A program made the position numbers and the translations under genes. Below are positions 15,851-32,451 of a stretch of DNA of 64,000 nt, piece by piece. The first letter of the stretch is position 1. Every line of letters starts with the position of its first letter. Location of the stretch: contig NZ_CP019420.1 in assembly GCF_001984215.1 (NCBI RefSeq), forward strand, positions 5,208,001 to 5,272,000. The letters run 5' to 3'. A model generated the notes under the pieces. That model made no database searches. It was not told the origin of the DNA and saw only the letters and a program-made list of their open reading frames with translations. The DNA comes from Mycobacterium sp. MS1601. GTDB taxonomy: Bacteria; Actinomycetota; Actinomycetes; Mycobacteriales; Mycobacteriaceae.

Positions 15851-18339
15851 TGAAGCTGCCCTACAGCTGGTTGCGTGAGGTCGTGCGCGCAGGAGCCCCG
15901 GACTGGGACGTTTCCGCCGAAGTGCTGGAACAGGCGTTGATCCGGGTGGGCCACGAGGTCGAAGACGTGATCACCCTTGGCCCGGTGACCGGGCCGCTGG
16001 TTGTGGGCACGGTCGCCGAGATCGAGGAACTCACCGAGTTCAAGAAGCCCATCCGTGCCTGCAAGGTGGATGTCGGCGAACCCGGGCTGCGCGATATCGT
16101 CTGCGGTGCACGCAATTTTGCGGTCGGTGACACCGTGGTGGTGGCGCTGCCCGGGTCCGTGCTGCCGGGAGATTTCGCCATTGCGACGCGCAAGACCTAC
16201 GGCCGGGTATCCGACGGCATGATCTGCTCGGCCGCCGAATTGCGGCTGGGCGCAGACCATTCCGGCATTCTGGTGCTGCCCCCGGGCACTGCGACGCCAG
16301 GGGATTCGGCCTACGACATCCTGGGCCTGGACGACGTGGTGTTCGACCTCGCGATCACCCCTGACCGTGGCTACGGGCTGTCGGTGCGCGGTATCGCCCG
16401 CGAGATCGCCTGTGCCTTCGACCTGCCGTTCGTCGACCCTGCCGACGTCGAGCCGCTGCCGGCCGACGGTGAGGCGTGGCCGCTGACCATCCAGCCCGGT
16501 ACCGGCGTCAGCCGATTCGCGCTGCGTCCGGTCACCGGCATCGATCCGCACGCGCTGACGCCGTGGTGGATGCGCCGACGGCTGCTGCTGTCGGGTATCC
16601 GGCCCATCTCGCCTGCTGTGGACGTCACCAACTATGTGATGCTCGAACTCGGTCATCCGATGCACGCCCACGACCGCAGCCGGATCCACGGTGGGTTCGA
16701 CGTGCGATTCGCCCGGGCGGGGGAGACCGTGGTGACCCTTGACGACGTGAAAAGGGTCCTCGATCCCGGCGACGTGCTGATCGTCGACGATGAGGCCACC
16801 GCGGCCATCGGTGGTGTGATGGGCGCCGGCACCACCGAGATCGACGACCAGTCCACCGACATCCTGCTGGAAGCCGCGGTGTGGGATCCGGCCACGATCT
16901 CGCGCACACAGCGGCGACTGCATCTGGTCAGCGAGGCCAGCCGGCGCTACGAGCGCTCTGTGGATCCGGCCATCTCGGTGGCGGCCATCGACCGTTGTTC
17001 GCGGCTGCTGGCCGAGATCTCCGGTGGCACAATCGAACCCACACTCACCGACTGGCGTGGCGATCCGCCGCGCGATGACTGGTCGCCGGCGCCGGTGCGC
17101 ATGCCGGCCGACCTGCCCGACCGGACGGCGGGCGTCGGCTATCCCGAGGGCGCGGCGGTGTCGCGGCTCGAGCAGATCGGCGCAGTAGTCACCGTCGATG
17201 AACGCAACGTACTGACCGTCACGCCGCCGAGCTGGCGTCCGGACCTCAAACAGCCCGCCGACCTGGTCGAAGAGGTGCTGCGCCTCGAAGGTCTCGACAT
17301 CATCCCTTCGGTGCTGCCCACCGCCCCCGCGGGTCGCGGACTCACCCGGGAACAGCAGCGTCGGCGCGCGGTCGGCAAGTCGCTGGCCCTGTCGGGATAT
17401 GTCGAGATCCTGCCGACGCCGTTCCTGCCCGCCGGGGTGTTCGACACGTGGGGCCTGCCCGCCGACGATCCCCGGCGTGCCACCACCCGCGTGCTGAACC
17501 CGTTGGAATCCGACCGTCCGCACCTGGCCACCACGCTGCTGCCCGGGCTGCTAGAAGCGTTGTCCCGCAACGTTTCCCGCGGAGCGGTGGACGTTGCGCT
17601 GTTCGCCGTCGCCCAGGTGGTGCACCCCACCGAGCAGACCAGGGCCGTCGACCTGATCCCGACCGACCGGCGTCCCAGCGATGAGGAGATCGCGGCACTG
17701 AACGCCTCGCTGCCGCTGCAACCCCAGCACGTCGGTGTGGTGCTCGCCGGGCTGCGTGAGCCGCGCGGTCCCTGGGGCCCTGGGCGTCCCGTCGAAGCCG
17801 CGGACGCGTTCGAAGCGGTCCGGGTGATCGCCCGTGCTGCGGGCGTCGACGTGACATTCCAGGCCGCTGAGAAACTGCCGTGGCATCCCGGCCGCTGTGC
17901 CGAGGTGCTGGTCGACGGTGTATCGGTCGGGTACGCCGGGCAGTTGCACCCCGCGGTGATCGAACGTGCCGGCCTACCCAAGGGCACCTGTGCCGCCGAG
18001 CTGGATCTCACGGCGTTGCCGATCGACGAGCGACTTCCCGCACCGCGGGTATCGCCGTTCCCGGCGGTGTTCCAGGACGTCAGCCTGGTGGTCGGCGCGG
18101 ACATCGCGGCGCAGACCGTGATCGACGCCGTGCGTGGTGGGGCGGGAGAACTCTTGGAGGCCGTGCAGCTGTTCGACGTGTACACCGGCCCGCAGGTCGG
18201 TGAGGGCCGCAAGTCGCTGACCTTGGCGTTGCGGTTCCGGGCGCCGGATCGCACGCTCACCGAAGACGAGGCCAGCGCCGCCCGCGATGCCGCGGTGGCC
18301 GCCGCATCGGCCAGCATCGGCGCCGTCCTCCGGGGCTGA
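15850..18339 (+). CDS. pheT: Phenylalanine--tRNA ligase beta subunit
   Basis: The 829-residue beta subunit binds tRNA and edits misacylated Tyr-tRNA. Domains in order are the N-terminal B1, EMAP-like OB fold at about 40-150 ([30 protein letters not shown]), the B3/B4 editing region ([19 protein letters not shown]), B5, the class-II-like core, and the C-terminal ferredoxin-like anticodon-binding domain ([14 protein letters not shown] to the end). Length is normal for mycobacteria. It is translated from TGATG overlapping pheS. Confidence 0.97.
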
Positions 18340-18350
18340 GTTCTCTTTGT

Positions 18351-18408
18351 CGAGCAGACGCAAACTCGAGTGATGTGCGACCAAACAACTCGAGTTTGCG
18401 ACTGCTCG
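18351..18408. repeat. Long imperfect palindrome between pheT and argC
   Basis: Arms 18351-18371 and 18388-18408 are 21 nt each and pair at 20 positions (CGAGCAG, an A-A mismatch, then CGCAAACTCGAGT), with a 16-nt loop. It starts 12 nt after the pheT stop. No T-tract follows, so it may be a mobile palindromic intergenic element of the REP type and also act as a 3' end structure for pheST. A similar kind of element lies between argG and argH. Confidence 0.75.
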
Positions 18409-18429
18409 CGTTAATGAGTTTGCAACTGG

Positions 18430-20709
<2,280 letters not shown>

Positions 20710-20713
<4 letters not shown>

Positions 20714-21575
20714 CCGCCATCACCACCAAGGCCGAAGTTCTTGCCGGGGCTCTACCGTGGCTCAAACAGCTGCACGGCAAGATCGTCGTGGTCAAGTACG
20801 GCGGCAACGCCATGACCGACGACACTCTCAAGAAGGCCTTCGCCGACGACATGGTGTTCCTGCGCAACTGCGGCATCCGGCCCGTGGTGGTGCACGGCGG
20901 CGGCCCGCAGATCTCGGCGATGCTCAAGAAGCTGGGCATTGCAGGCGATTTCAAAGGCGGCTTCCGGGTCACCACCCCTGAGGTGCTCGACGTCGCGCGC
21001 ATGGTCCTCTTCGGTCAGGTCGGCCGCGAGCTGGTGGGCCTGATCAACGCCCACGGACCGTACGCCGTCGGTGTCACCGGTGAGGACGCCCAGCTGTTCA
21101 CCGCGGTACGCCGCAGCGTCACCGTCGACGGGGTGGCCACCGACATCGGCCTGGTGGGCGACGTGCAGAAGGTCAACGCCGACTCGCTGCTGGATCTGAT
21201 CGAGGCCGGCCGGATCCCGGTGGTGTCCACCATTGCTCCCGATGTCGTGGGCATCGTGCACAACATCAACGCCGACACCGCCGCCGCCGCACTGGCTGAG
21301 GCGCTGGGTGCCGAGAAGCTGCTGATGCTCACTGATGTCGAAGGTCTCTACACCGACTGGCCGGATCGGACCTCCCTGGTCAGCGAGATCGACACCGACA
21401 GCTTGACCGCGCTGCTGCCCAAGCTCGAATCCGGCATGGTACCCAAGATCGAGGCCTGCTTGCGTGCTGTCAACGGCGGGGTGCCCAGCGCACACGTCAT
21501 CGACGGCCGTGTGCAGCACTGCGTGATCGCCGAACTGTTCACCGATGAGGGGGCGGGTACGAAAGTGGTTCCGTC

Positions 21576-21579
<4 letters not shown>
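20710..21579 (+). CDS. argB: Acetylglutamate kinase
   Basis: Phosphorylates N-acetylglutamate, the arginine-sensitive step. The 289-residue amino-acid-kinase fold shows [21 protein letters not shown] and the late block [11 protein letters not shown] 20710 overlaps the argJ stop (ATGA). A longer open frame upstream is only the shadow of argJ. It overlaps argD by 4 nt. Confidence 0.97.
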
Positions 21580-24152
<2,573 letters not shown>

Positions 24153-24172
24153 CTACAAAGGAGAACAACAAC

Positions 24173-25372
<1,200 letters not shown>

Positions 25373-25380
25373 CTGCCATG

Positions 25381-25421
25381 GCGAGCGTGCGTGTGTGTTG
25401 CGTACAGACACGCACGCTCGC
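25381..25421. repeat. Palindromic element between argG and argH
   Basis: Arms 25381-25397 (GCGAGCGTGCGTGTGTG) and 25405-25421 pair at 16 of 17 positions around a 7-nt loop. No T-tract follows. It fills the argG-argH gap almost completely and would form a stable hairpin in the mRNA, which could stabilise the argG message or lower argH expression. By size and placement it looks like a dispersed palindromic repeat. Confidence 0.75.
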
Positions 25422-25427
25422 GCCTGA

Positions 25428-26852
<1,425 letters not shown>

Positions 26853-26870
26853 ACCTGCCAAGATGGCCTC

Positions 26871-27557
26871 ATGAACATCGCGGGATCGGTGGCGTTGGTC
26901 ACCGGAGCAAACCGGGGTATGGGTCGCGTCTACGCTGAAGCGCTGCTGGGACGTGGGGCGAGCAAGGTATACGCCGCTGCGCGCAACCCCGAGGCCGTCG
27001 ACATCGACGGCGTCGTACCTATCGCCCTCGACATCACCGACGCGGATTCGGCGGCGGCTGCTGCCGCGGCGGCCACCGACGTCACGCTGTTGATCAACAA
27101 CGCCGGCGTCTCCGCGGGCCAGAACCTGGTCACCGGTGACCTCGACAAGATCCGTATGGAGATGGACACCAACTTCTTCGGCACGCTCAACGTGATTCGG
27201 GCGTTCCCCCCGGTGCTGGGCGGCAACGGCGGCGGAGCGATCCTCAACATGCTCTCGGTGCTGTCCTGGCTGTCGCTGCCGAGGTCCACGTCGTACTCGG
27301 CGGCCAAAGCTGCGGCCTGGTCTCTCACCAACGGCATCCGCATCGAACTCGCGGCGCAGGGCACCCAGGTCACCGGATTGCACGTCGGCGCCGTCGACAC
27401 CGATATGACGTCAGGACTTGACGTCCCGAAGTCCGCGCCGGCCGACGTCGTCGCCATGGCACTCGACGGTATCGAGGCAGGCAGCCTCGAAGTGCTGGCC
27501 GACGACACCAGCAGGTACGTCAAGAGCCGACTGTCTGAGCCTCCGGTCACACCGTAG
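26871..27557 (+). CDS. SDR family oxidoreductase
   Basis: The 228-residue short-chain dehydrogenase has the cofactor motif TGANRGMG at residues 11-18, NNAG, a Ser in the LSVLSWL strand, and the catalytic YSAAK. All key residues are present, so an active NAD(P)-dependent reductase is expected; the substrate is unknown. It follows argH by 18 nt. Confidence 0.93.
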   Translation: MNIAGSVALVTGANRGMGRVYAEALLGRGASKVYAAARNPEAVDIDGVVPIALDITDADSAAAAAAAATDVTLLINNAGVSAGQNLVTGDLDKIRMEMDTNFFGTLNVIRAFPPVLGGNGGGAILNMLSVLSWLSLPRSTSYSAAKAAAWSLTNGIRIELAAQGTQVTGLHVGAVDTDMTSGLDVPKSAPADVVAMALDGIEAGSLEVLADDTSRYVKSRLSEPPVTP

Positions 27558-27560
27558 AGT
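27555..27560 (+). promoter_or_regulatory. -10 element TAGAGT for a leaderless transcript of the exported-protein trio
   Basis: TAGAGT overlaps the end of the SDR gene and lies exactly 7 nt before the ATG at 27568. Confidence 0.5.
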
Positions 27561-27567
27561 TCGCTGG

Positions 27568-28164
27568 ATGGGCGCTGGAGTCATCGCGAGCTCGCCCGGC
27601 CGGATACGACGATGGTTTGCCGGGCTGGGTTTCGCGCAGATGTGGCGGCTGGTGGTGCTGCTGGTGCTGGCGGCGACGGCCGCGTTCGGCGGGCTCGACG
27701 GCGTGAACACCGCGGTGACGGTGTTCGAGCCCGGACAGCAGTTCAGCGACGGCCAGTACACGCTGACCGTCGACCGTGCTTCAGTGGTCGAACAGATCGA
27801 CGGCGTCCTCTACGACAACCCAGGATCGCAGTACCTGGGCGTGGTGGTGCAGATCCGCAACGACGGCAACACTCCAGGCAACCTGCTGCGCACGCTCAAG
27901 CTGCAGGGCTTCCCCAACCAGCGTCTTGTGGGTGCCTATCGGATGGCCGACAGTACTTACAACACCAATCTCGGACCGGGGCTCTCGCAGGAGACGGCGT
28001 TCTTCTGGGAACTTCCCGACGGAAGTTTCGAACCCGGTGCGACGGTGACGCTGAAGGTTCCGAAGAAGAAGTTCACCGAGCTCATGGTCAGCTACGGCGA
28101 AGCGTGGATCGACGACGCCACCGATTACGGCCAGGTGACGGTACCGGTGAAGCTCAGCTCATGA
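27568..28164 (+). CDS. Membrane-anchored exported protein, Ig-like/DUF4352-like; first of three
   Basis: The 198-residue protein has one hydrophobic segment at about 26-45 (LVVLLVLAATAAFGGLDGV) and then an all-beta-looking domain (FSDGQYTLTVDRASVV, YLGVVVQIRNDGN). It is probably held in the membrane with the domain outside. The alternation and the QIRNDGN motif recall DUF4352/Ig-like telomeric-repeat-binding-like folds, but no function is known. Its stop overlaps the next gene (ATGA). Confidence 0.8.
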   Translation: MGAGVIASSPGRIRRWFAGLGFAQMWRLVVLLVLAATAAFGGLDGVNTAVTVFEPGQQFSDGQYTLTVDRASVVEQIDGVLYDNPGSQYLGVVVQIRNDGNTPGNLLRTLKLQGFPNQRLVGAYRMADSTYNTNLGPGLSQETAFFWELPDGSFEPGATVTLKVPKKKFTELMVSYGEAWIDDATDYGQVTVPVKLSS

Positions 28165-28730
28165 CCTGGCGCAGCACCGTTCACGTACTCGCCGTGGCCG
28201 TGGTGATCGCCGCCGCGGCCTTCCTCTGGCACAACCTGCCGCGCAACAGCCAGATCTATGCCCCGTTCGATGTGACCACCGACGCAGGCACACCCGCCAC
28301 CGGACGCAATGTCACCGCTACCGTGCTGGGCACCCAGATCACCCGGGTGGTGGAACCGGAGTCCGGGCGCCCGTCACGTTTGGAGGCCGCGGGCGTGTGG
28401 GTGGTGGTGAACGCGGAGGTGGCTGCCCTGGACGAACCCGGTCGGCTGTGGGTGCAACTGGAGGTCGGACCCGACACCTACACCTCGACCGATCGATTGC
28501 CTCCGACGGCGACTCCGGGCGGCACCATGCAACCGTCGATGAACTACCGGGCCGACTGGGTATTCGACGTCGCACCGGACATGTTGGCCAGGGTCGACGA
28601 CGTGCGATTGCGGGTGTGGCTCGACGACGGACGGCTGGATTCGCGTCTGGTGATCCGCATTCCACTGGAGGGGCCCGGTGTCAGCAATCTCGATCGAGTC
28701 CGCCTGCCGCGACCGGCGGTGAGCGCATGA
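28161..28730 (+). CDS. Membrane-anchored exported protein; second of three
   Basis: The 189-residue protein has a hydrophobic segment at about 7-24 (VHVLAVAVVIAAAAFLW) and a following beta-rich domain (GRNVTATVLGTQITRVV, AAGVWVVVNAEVAALD). It has the same general plan as the first gene and overlaps both neighbours by 4 nt, so the three are made together. No family recognised beyond that. Confidence 0.78.
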   Translation: MTWRSTVHVLAVAVVIAAAAFLWHNLPRNSQIYAPFDVTTDAGTPATGRNVTATVLGTQITRVVEPESGRPSRLEAAGVWVVVNAEVAALDEPGRLWVQLEVGPDTYTSTDRLPPTATPGGTMQPSMNYRADWVFDVAPDMLARVDDVRLRVWLDDGRLDSRLVIRIPLEGPGVSNLDRVRLPRPAVSA

Positions 28731-29226
28731 TTGCACGGCAATGGCAACGCAACGTGCTCGGAGCCGCGGTGTCGGTGGGCGCCCTCGCCGCGATCACCAC
28801 GACGATGTTGTCGCCCGGCTGGTCCGACTATCACGATATGACGCATCCCGAACACGTTGTGCCCGCGGGGGAGTCGGGTGAGGCGGCCGGCCAGACCTGG
28901 CGGGTGAAGACCAACCGCTTCTACACCGCCTCGCAGAACCGGCTGAATCCCGAACTGCCCGAGGGCACGCTGGTGCACGTCGTGACCGTTGAGATCGACG
29001 GCTCCGATCCCACCGGGTGCGCGCGAGCGGTGATCACCGACGGCCAACAGCGTTGGGCCACGGAGTCGGTGGGGGATACGCTGCGCTGCCGCCCGAGGGC
29101 ATCAACGTCAGCTGCGGGCGTCCGGGAGTGGCGCAATTCAGTTTCCTGTTGCCTGCCGGAGTCAAGCCGACGGCGGTGGATCTCACGGATTGGATGGGAC
29201 GGATTCTGGTTCGTTTGATGCTGTAG
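28727..29226 (+). pseudogene. Membrane-anchored exported protein, third of three, with a one-base frameshift
   Basis: It starts MIARQWQRNVLGAAV with a hydrophobic segment at about 9-27, then TWRVKTNRFYTASQNR and VHVVTVEIDGSDP. After ESVGDTLR near 29084-29086 one base appears missing. The expected continuation LPPEGINVSCGRPG to the end at 29226 is in the next frame, while the original frame gives an Arg/Ser-rich nonsense tail to 29218. The continuation reads like the same protein (FSFLLPAGVKPTAVDLTDW). Its 3' end overlaps the convergent membrane-protein gene by 44 nt. Confidence 0.75.
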
Positions 29227-30487
29227 TCGCCTGGGCCACGCGTTCCACGCAGTAGACATAGGTGCTGGCGACCAGGCAGATTCGCAGCGGTTCGATGATC
29301 AGGTGTGAAGCCAGGCTCACGGTGCCCAGGTAGTTGTTCCAGAACGGCCACGGCTGTGGACCGGCCAGCCACGCCAAACCTCGCACCAGGTAGCCGTCGC
29401 CCATCTGGGCGCGGTAGAAACTGCCCGCCATGTCCAGCCATGCCAGGCCCAGGTACGCCAGCACGTACAGCGACAGCGCCAGTATCCCGCCGTGCAGGAT
29501 CAACCTCAACGAGTCGACGATCGGCCGGAATTTCCCCAGCTGTCCGGTGGCGTGCTCGCGTGCCTTGTCCCGCAGGGATTTCGGCACCATGCTCCATCGG
29601 GTGTTCAGTCGCTTCTGTGCCGGGGCGGCGCGGTCGAACACCGACCAGGCCCGTCCGCCGCCGATGCGGCGGACGGTGTCGCGCCAGTTCACCGTCGAGG
29701 CCACGCCGTAGACTACGCCGGCGACCGCCAGCCAGATCAGTGGCACCGCCGCGCCGCCGAACACTGTCCGCAGCGCCCACATCAGGGTGTCCCAGGCCGT
29801 GTCGAGCGGCTGGAAATGTGAGAACAGCTCCTCTCGGGTCTTGCTGAACCACACCACAATCCGGCGTTCGGAGATCCAGCCGGCGGGATTGAGCAGCAAC
29901 GTCAACCCCTGGTTCACCGAGAAGCTCAAGGCCAGGAACACCCAGAGGGTGTCCACATACACCCGGACTGCCACCATCCACTTCGGCAGCCGGTCCTTCA
30001 TCCAGCTCAGCAGGTAGCGCAGCAACAGTGCTGCACCGATGAGCGCCAGGGTGTTGGTACCCACTGGAATGGACGATGGATCCAGCACCGTCGGATCCGG
30101 GTTGACCGCCGAGTCGTCCACCCGGTACATCAGCGCGCGAGCCTCGAAAGCCAGCCAGTCCTCCCGGAACATCTGCCAGGCCATGTAGATCGCGAAGAAC
30201 GGCAGGACGATTGTCGAGAACACATCGACGTCACGAAGCCGCCGCGGTGAGAACCCCGCCAGCACCGGGAACGCGGGGCGCAGCACCAGGAACATGCCGA
30301 TGAATGAGGCCAGCCGGGCCAGGCCGGCCAGCGGCATGATCACCGACGCCCACCACTTGTTGTCCCAGCCGGCCCACGCGGCCAGTTCGATGGCGCCGCG
30401 CCGCCCCAGGAAACCCAGCAGATAGCAGGCTGCCAGTTGCGGGAAGTACCGAACCCAGAGGGTCAGGGGCCGCAGGAGGTAGCGCAC
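29183..30487 (-). CDS. Multi-pass membrane protein, function unknown
   Basis: The 434-residue protein has about eight hydrophobic segments, including WWASVIMPLAGLARLASFIG, STIVLPFFAIYMAWQM, VFLALSFSVNQGLTLLL and LILHGGILALSLYVLAYLG. No catalytic or transport motif is recognised. GTG start with a TAGGTT hexamer 6 nt upstream (30494-30499), suggesting a leaderless transcript. Its convergent contact with the exported trio (44-nt overlap) hints at shared envelope function, but only by position. Confidence 0.8.
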   Translation of the reverse strand: MRYLLRPLTLWVRYFPQLAACYLLGFLGRRGAIELAAWAGWDNKWWASVIMPLAGLARLASFIGMFLVLRPAFPVLAGFSPRRLRDVDVFSTIVLPFFAIYMAWQMFREDWLAFEARALMYRVDDSAVNPDPTVLDPSSIPVGTNTLALIGAALLLRYLLSWMKDRLPKWMVAVRVYVDTLWVFLALSFSVNQGLTLLLNPAGWISERRIVVWFSKTREELFSHFQPLDTAWDTLMWALRTVFGGAAVPLIWLAVAGVVYGVASTVNWRDTVRRIGGGRAWSVFDRAAPAQKRLNTRWSMVPKSLRDKAREHATGQLGKFRPIVDSLRLILHGGILALSLYVLAYLGLAWLDMAGSFYRAQMGDGYLVRGLAWLAGPQPWPFWNNYLGTVSLASHLIIEPLRICLVASTYVYCVERVAQATTASNEPESVPSNP

Positions 30488-30506
30488 GAGGTCAACCTAC
30501 TACCCA

Positions 30507-30535
30507 GCCCGGTCGACGATGCGGCGATGAGGGAG
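30507..30535. repeat. Copy 1 of a dispersed intergenic repeat
   Basis: The 19-nt core CCGGTCGACGATGCGGCGA at 30509-30527 is identical to 36206-36224; over 28 nt the two copies differ at only a few positions. It lies in the 61-nt gap between the ABC-F gene and the membrane-protein gene. Confidence 0.65.
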
Positions 30536-30548
30536 CGCGGCGCTACCT

Positions 30549-32318
30549 CTACTCGGCGGCTTCCGAGAGCTCCAACCAGCGCTCCTCGAGGTCGGCGTTC
30601 TCGGCTTCCAGTGCCCGTAGCCGCGCGGTGAGGTCGGCCAGAGCCGTGTAGTCACTCTGGTCGTGGCCGGCCATGGTGGAGTGCAGCGCGGTGATCTGTT
30701 CGCCCAAGCGCGTCAGCTTGCGCTCGACCGCGCCCAGTTCCTTGCGGGCGTTGTACTGTGCTGCACCAGAGGTGGTCTGCGAGCTCGGCACGGGTGCCGC
30801 CGCTGCTGGGGCCGGGTGCTTGTCGGCCAGCTGCAGATATTGCTCGACGCCGCCGGGAAGATGCCGCAGGGTGCCGTTGAGCACCGCGTACTGCTGGTCG
30901 GTTACGCGCTCCAACAGGTACCGGTCATGGGAGACGACGATCAGGGTGCCCGGCCACGAGTCCAGCAGATCCTCGGTGGCTGTCAGCATCTCGGTGTCAA
31001 CGTCATTGGTGGGCTCGTCGAGCACCAGCACGTTCGGCTCACTGAGCAGCGTCAGCATCAGCTGCAGCCGGCGGCGCTGGCCACCGGAGAGCTCGGACAC
31101 CCGGGTGGACAGTTGGTCGCGGGCGAAGCCCAGCCGCTCCAAGAGCTGAGTGGGGGTAAGTTCACGACCGTCGACCTGGTACCCCTCGCGGAGGCGGCCG
31201 ATCACCTCGCGGACCATGTCTCCTTCGACGTCGGCGAGGATGCCGGCCTGCTGGTCCAGCATCGCCAGCTGAACGGTCTTGCCGCGCTTTACCCGTCCCG
31301 AGCTCGGGGTGACTGTCCCGGCTATCAACCCGAGCAGGGTCGACTTGCCCGCACCGTTGGCGCCCAGGATCCCGGTGCGCTCACCGGGGGCGATTCGCCA
31401 TTCGATGTCGTGCAGGATCTCCCGCTCACCGAACCGGACCGAGACGTCGAGCAGGTCGATGACGTCCTTGCCGAGCCGCGCCGTGGCAAGTTTGGCCAGC
31501 TCGATGTTGTTGCGGATCGGGGGCACGTCGGCGATCAACGCGTTGGCTGCGTCGATGCGGAACTTCGGCTTGGAGGTGCGGGCCGGAGCACCTCGGCGCA
31601 GCCAGGCCAGCTCCTTGCGCATCAGGTTCTGCCGCTTGGCCTCCGACGCTGCGGCCATCCGGTCCCGCTCCACCCGCTGCAGGATGTAGGCGGCGTACCC
31701 GCCTTCGAACGGCTCGACGATGCCATCGTGGACCTCCCAGGTGGTGGTGGCGACCTCGTCGAGGAACCACCGGTCGTGTGTCACCAGCAGCAGTCCGCCG
31801 GTGTTGCGTGCCCAGCGTTGCTTGAGGTGTGCGGCCAGCCAGGTGATCCCCTCGACATCGAGGTGGTTGGTGGGCTCATCGAGCGCGATGACATCCCAGT
31901 CGCCCATCAACAGGGCAGCCAGTTGTACGCGGCGTCGCTGGCCACCGGACAAGGTGCCCACCTGGGCATTCCAGTCCAGGTCGGTAACCAGACCGCCCAC
32001 CACGTCGCGCACCCGCGCATCACCGGCCCACTCGTGCTCGGCCATGTCGCCGACGAGGCTGAACCCCACCGTCGCCCGGTCGTCGAGGATGTCGGCCTGA
32101 TCGAGAGCACCTACCCGCAGGCCGCCCACCCGGGTCACGCGCCCCGCGTCGGGGACGATCTGTCCGGTCAGCATGCCCATCAGGCTGGATTTACCGTCGC
32201 CGTTGCGTCCGACGATGCCGATGCGGTCGCCGTCGTTGACGCCGACAGTCACCGAACTGAAAACGACCCTGGTCGGGTACTCGAGGCGCAACGATTCGGC
32301 GCCGAGCAGATGTGCCAC
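30549..32318 (-). CDS. ABC-F family ATPase (ribosome-associated)
   Basis: The 589-residue protein has two ATP-binding cassettes and no membrane segment. Cassette 1 has Walker A GRNGDGKSS, signature LSGGQRRR and Walker B VIALDEPTNHLD; cassette 2 has GANGAGKST, LSGGQRRR and VLVLDEPTNDVD. The two are joined by a charged linker (RMAAASEAKRQNLMRKE), and a coiled coil ends the protein. ABC-F proteins act on the ribosome in translation or antibiotic protection; which one is unknown. GTG at 32318 is set by TAGGGT exactly 7 nt upstream and by the start of family similarity; a longer frame to 32477 is not supported. Confidence 0.93.
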   Translation of the reverse strand: MAHLLGAESLRLEYPTRVVFSSVTVGVNDGDRIGIVGRNGDGKSSLMGMLTGQIVPDAGRVTRVGGLRVGALDQADILDDRATVGFSLVGDMAEHEWAGDARVRDVVGGLVTDLDWNAQVGTLSGGQRRRVQLAALLMGDWDVIALDEPTNHLDVEGITWLAAHLKQRWARNTGGLLLVTHDRWFLDEVATTTWEVHDGIVEPFEGGYAAYILQRVERDRMAAASEAKRQNLMRKELAWLRRGAPARTSKPKFRIDAANALIADVPPIRNNIELAKLATARLGKDVIDLLDVSVRFGEREILHDIEWRIAPGERTGILGANGAGKSTLLGLIAGTVTPSSGRVKRGKTVQLAMLDQQAGILADVEGDMVREVIGRLREGYQVDGRELTPTQLLERLGFARDQLSTRVSELSGGQRRRLQLMLTLLSEPNVLVLDEPTNDVDTEMLTATEDLLDSWPGTLIVVSHDRYLLERVTDQQYAVLNGTLRHLPGGVEQYLQLADKHPAPAAAAPVPSSQTTSGAAQYNARKELGAVERKLTRLGEQITALHSTMAGHDQSDYTALADLTARLRALEAENADLEERWLELSEAAE

Positions 32319-32325
32319 TGGGCCG

Positions 32326-32331
32326 ACCCTA
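32326..32331 (-). promoter_or_regulatory. -10 element TAGGGT for a leaderless ABC-F transcript
   Basis: On the minus strand TAGGGT is followed by 7 nt and then the GTG start codon at 32318. Confidence 0.5.
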
Positions 32332-32451
32332 TCGTGTGTGGGCACTGTGGTTGCCCACGTGACCAAAGGTGACGGGCGTGACAATGGTGTGTGGAATGAT
32401 GTGCAGGCCGTCGGGGCGAGATGAGCAGGGCGCTGCGCAGGGAGCACTTGG

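Noticed and set aside
25381..25421. CRISPR repeat
   Set aside because: Single palindrome without repeated units or spacers; no cas genes in the window.
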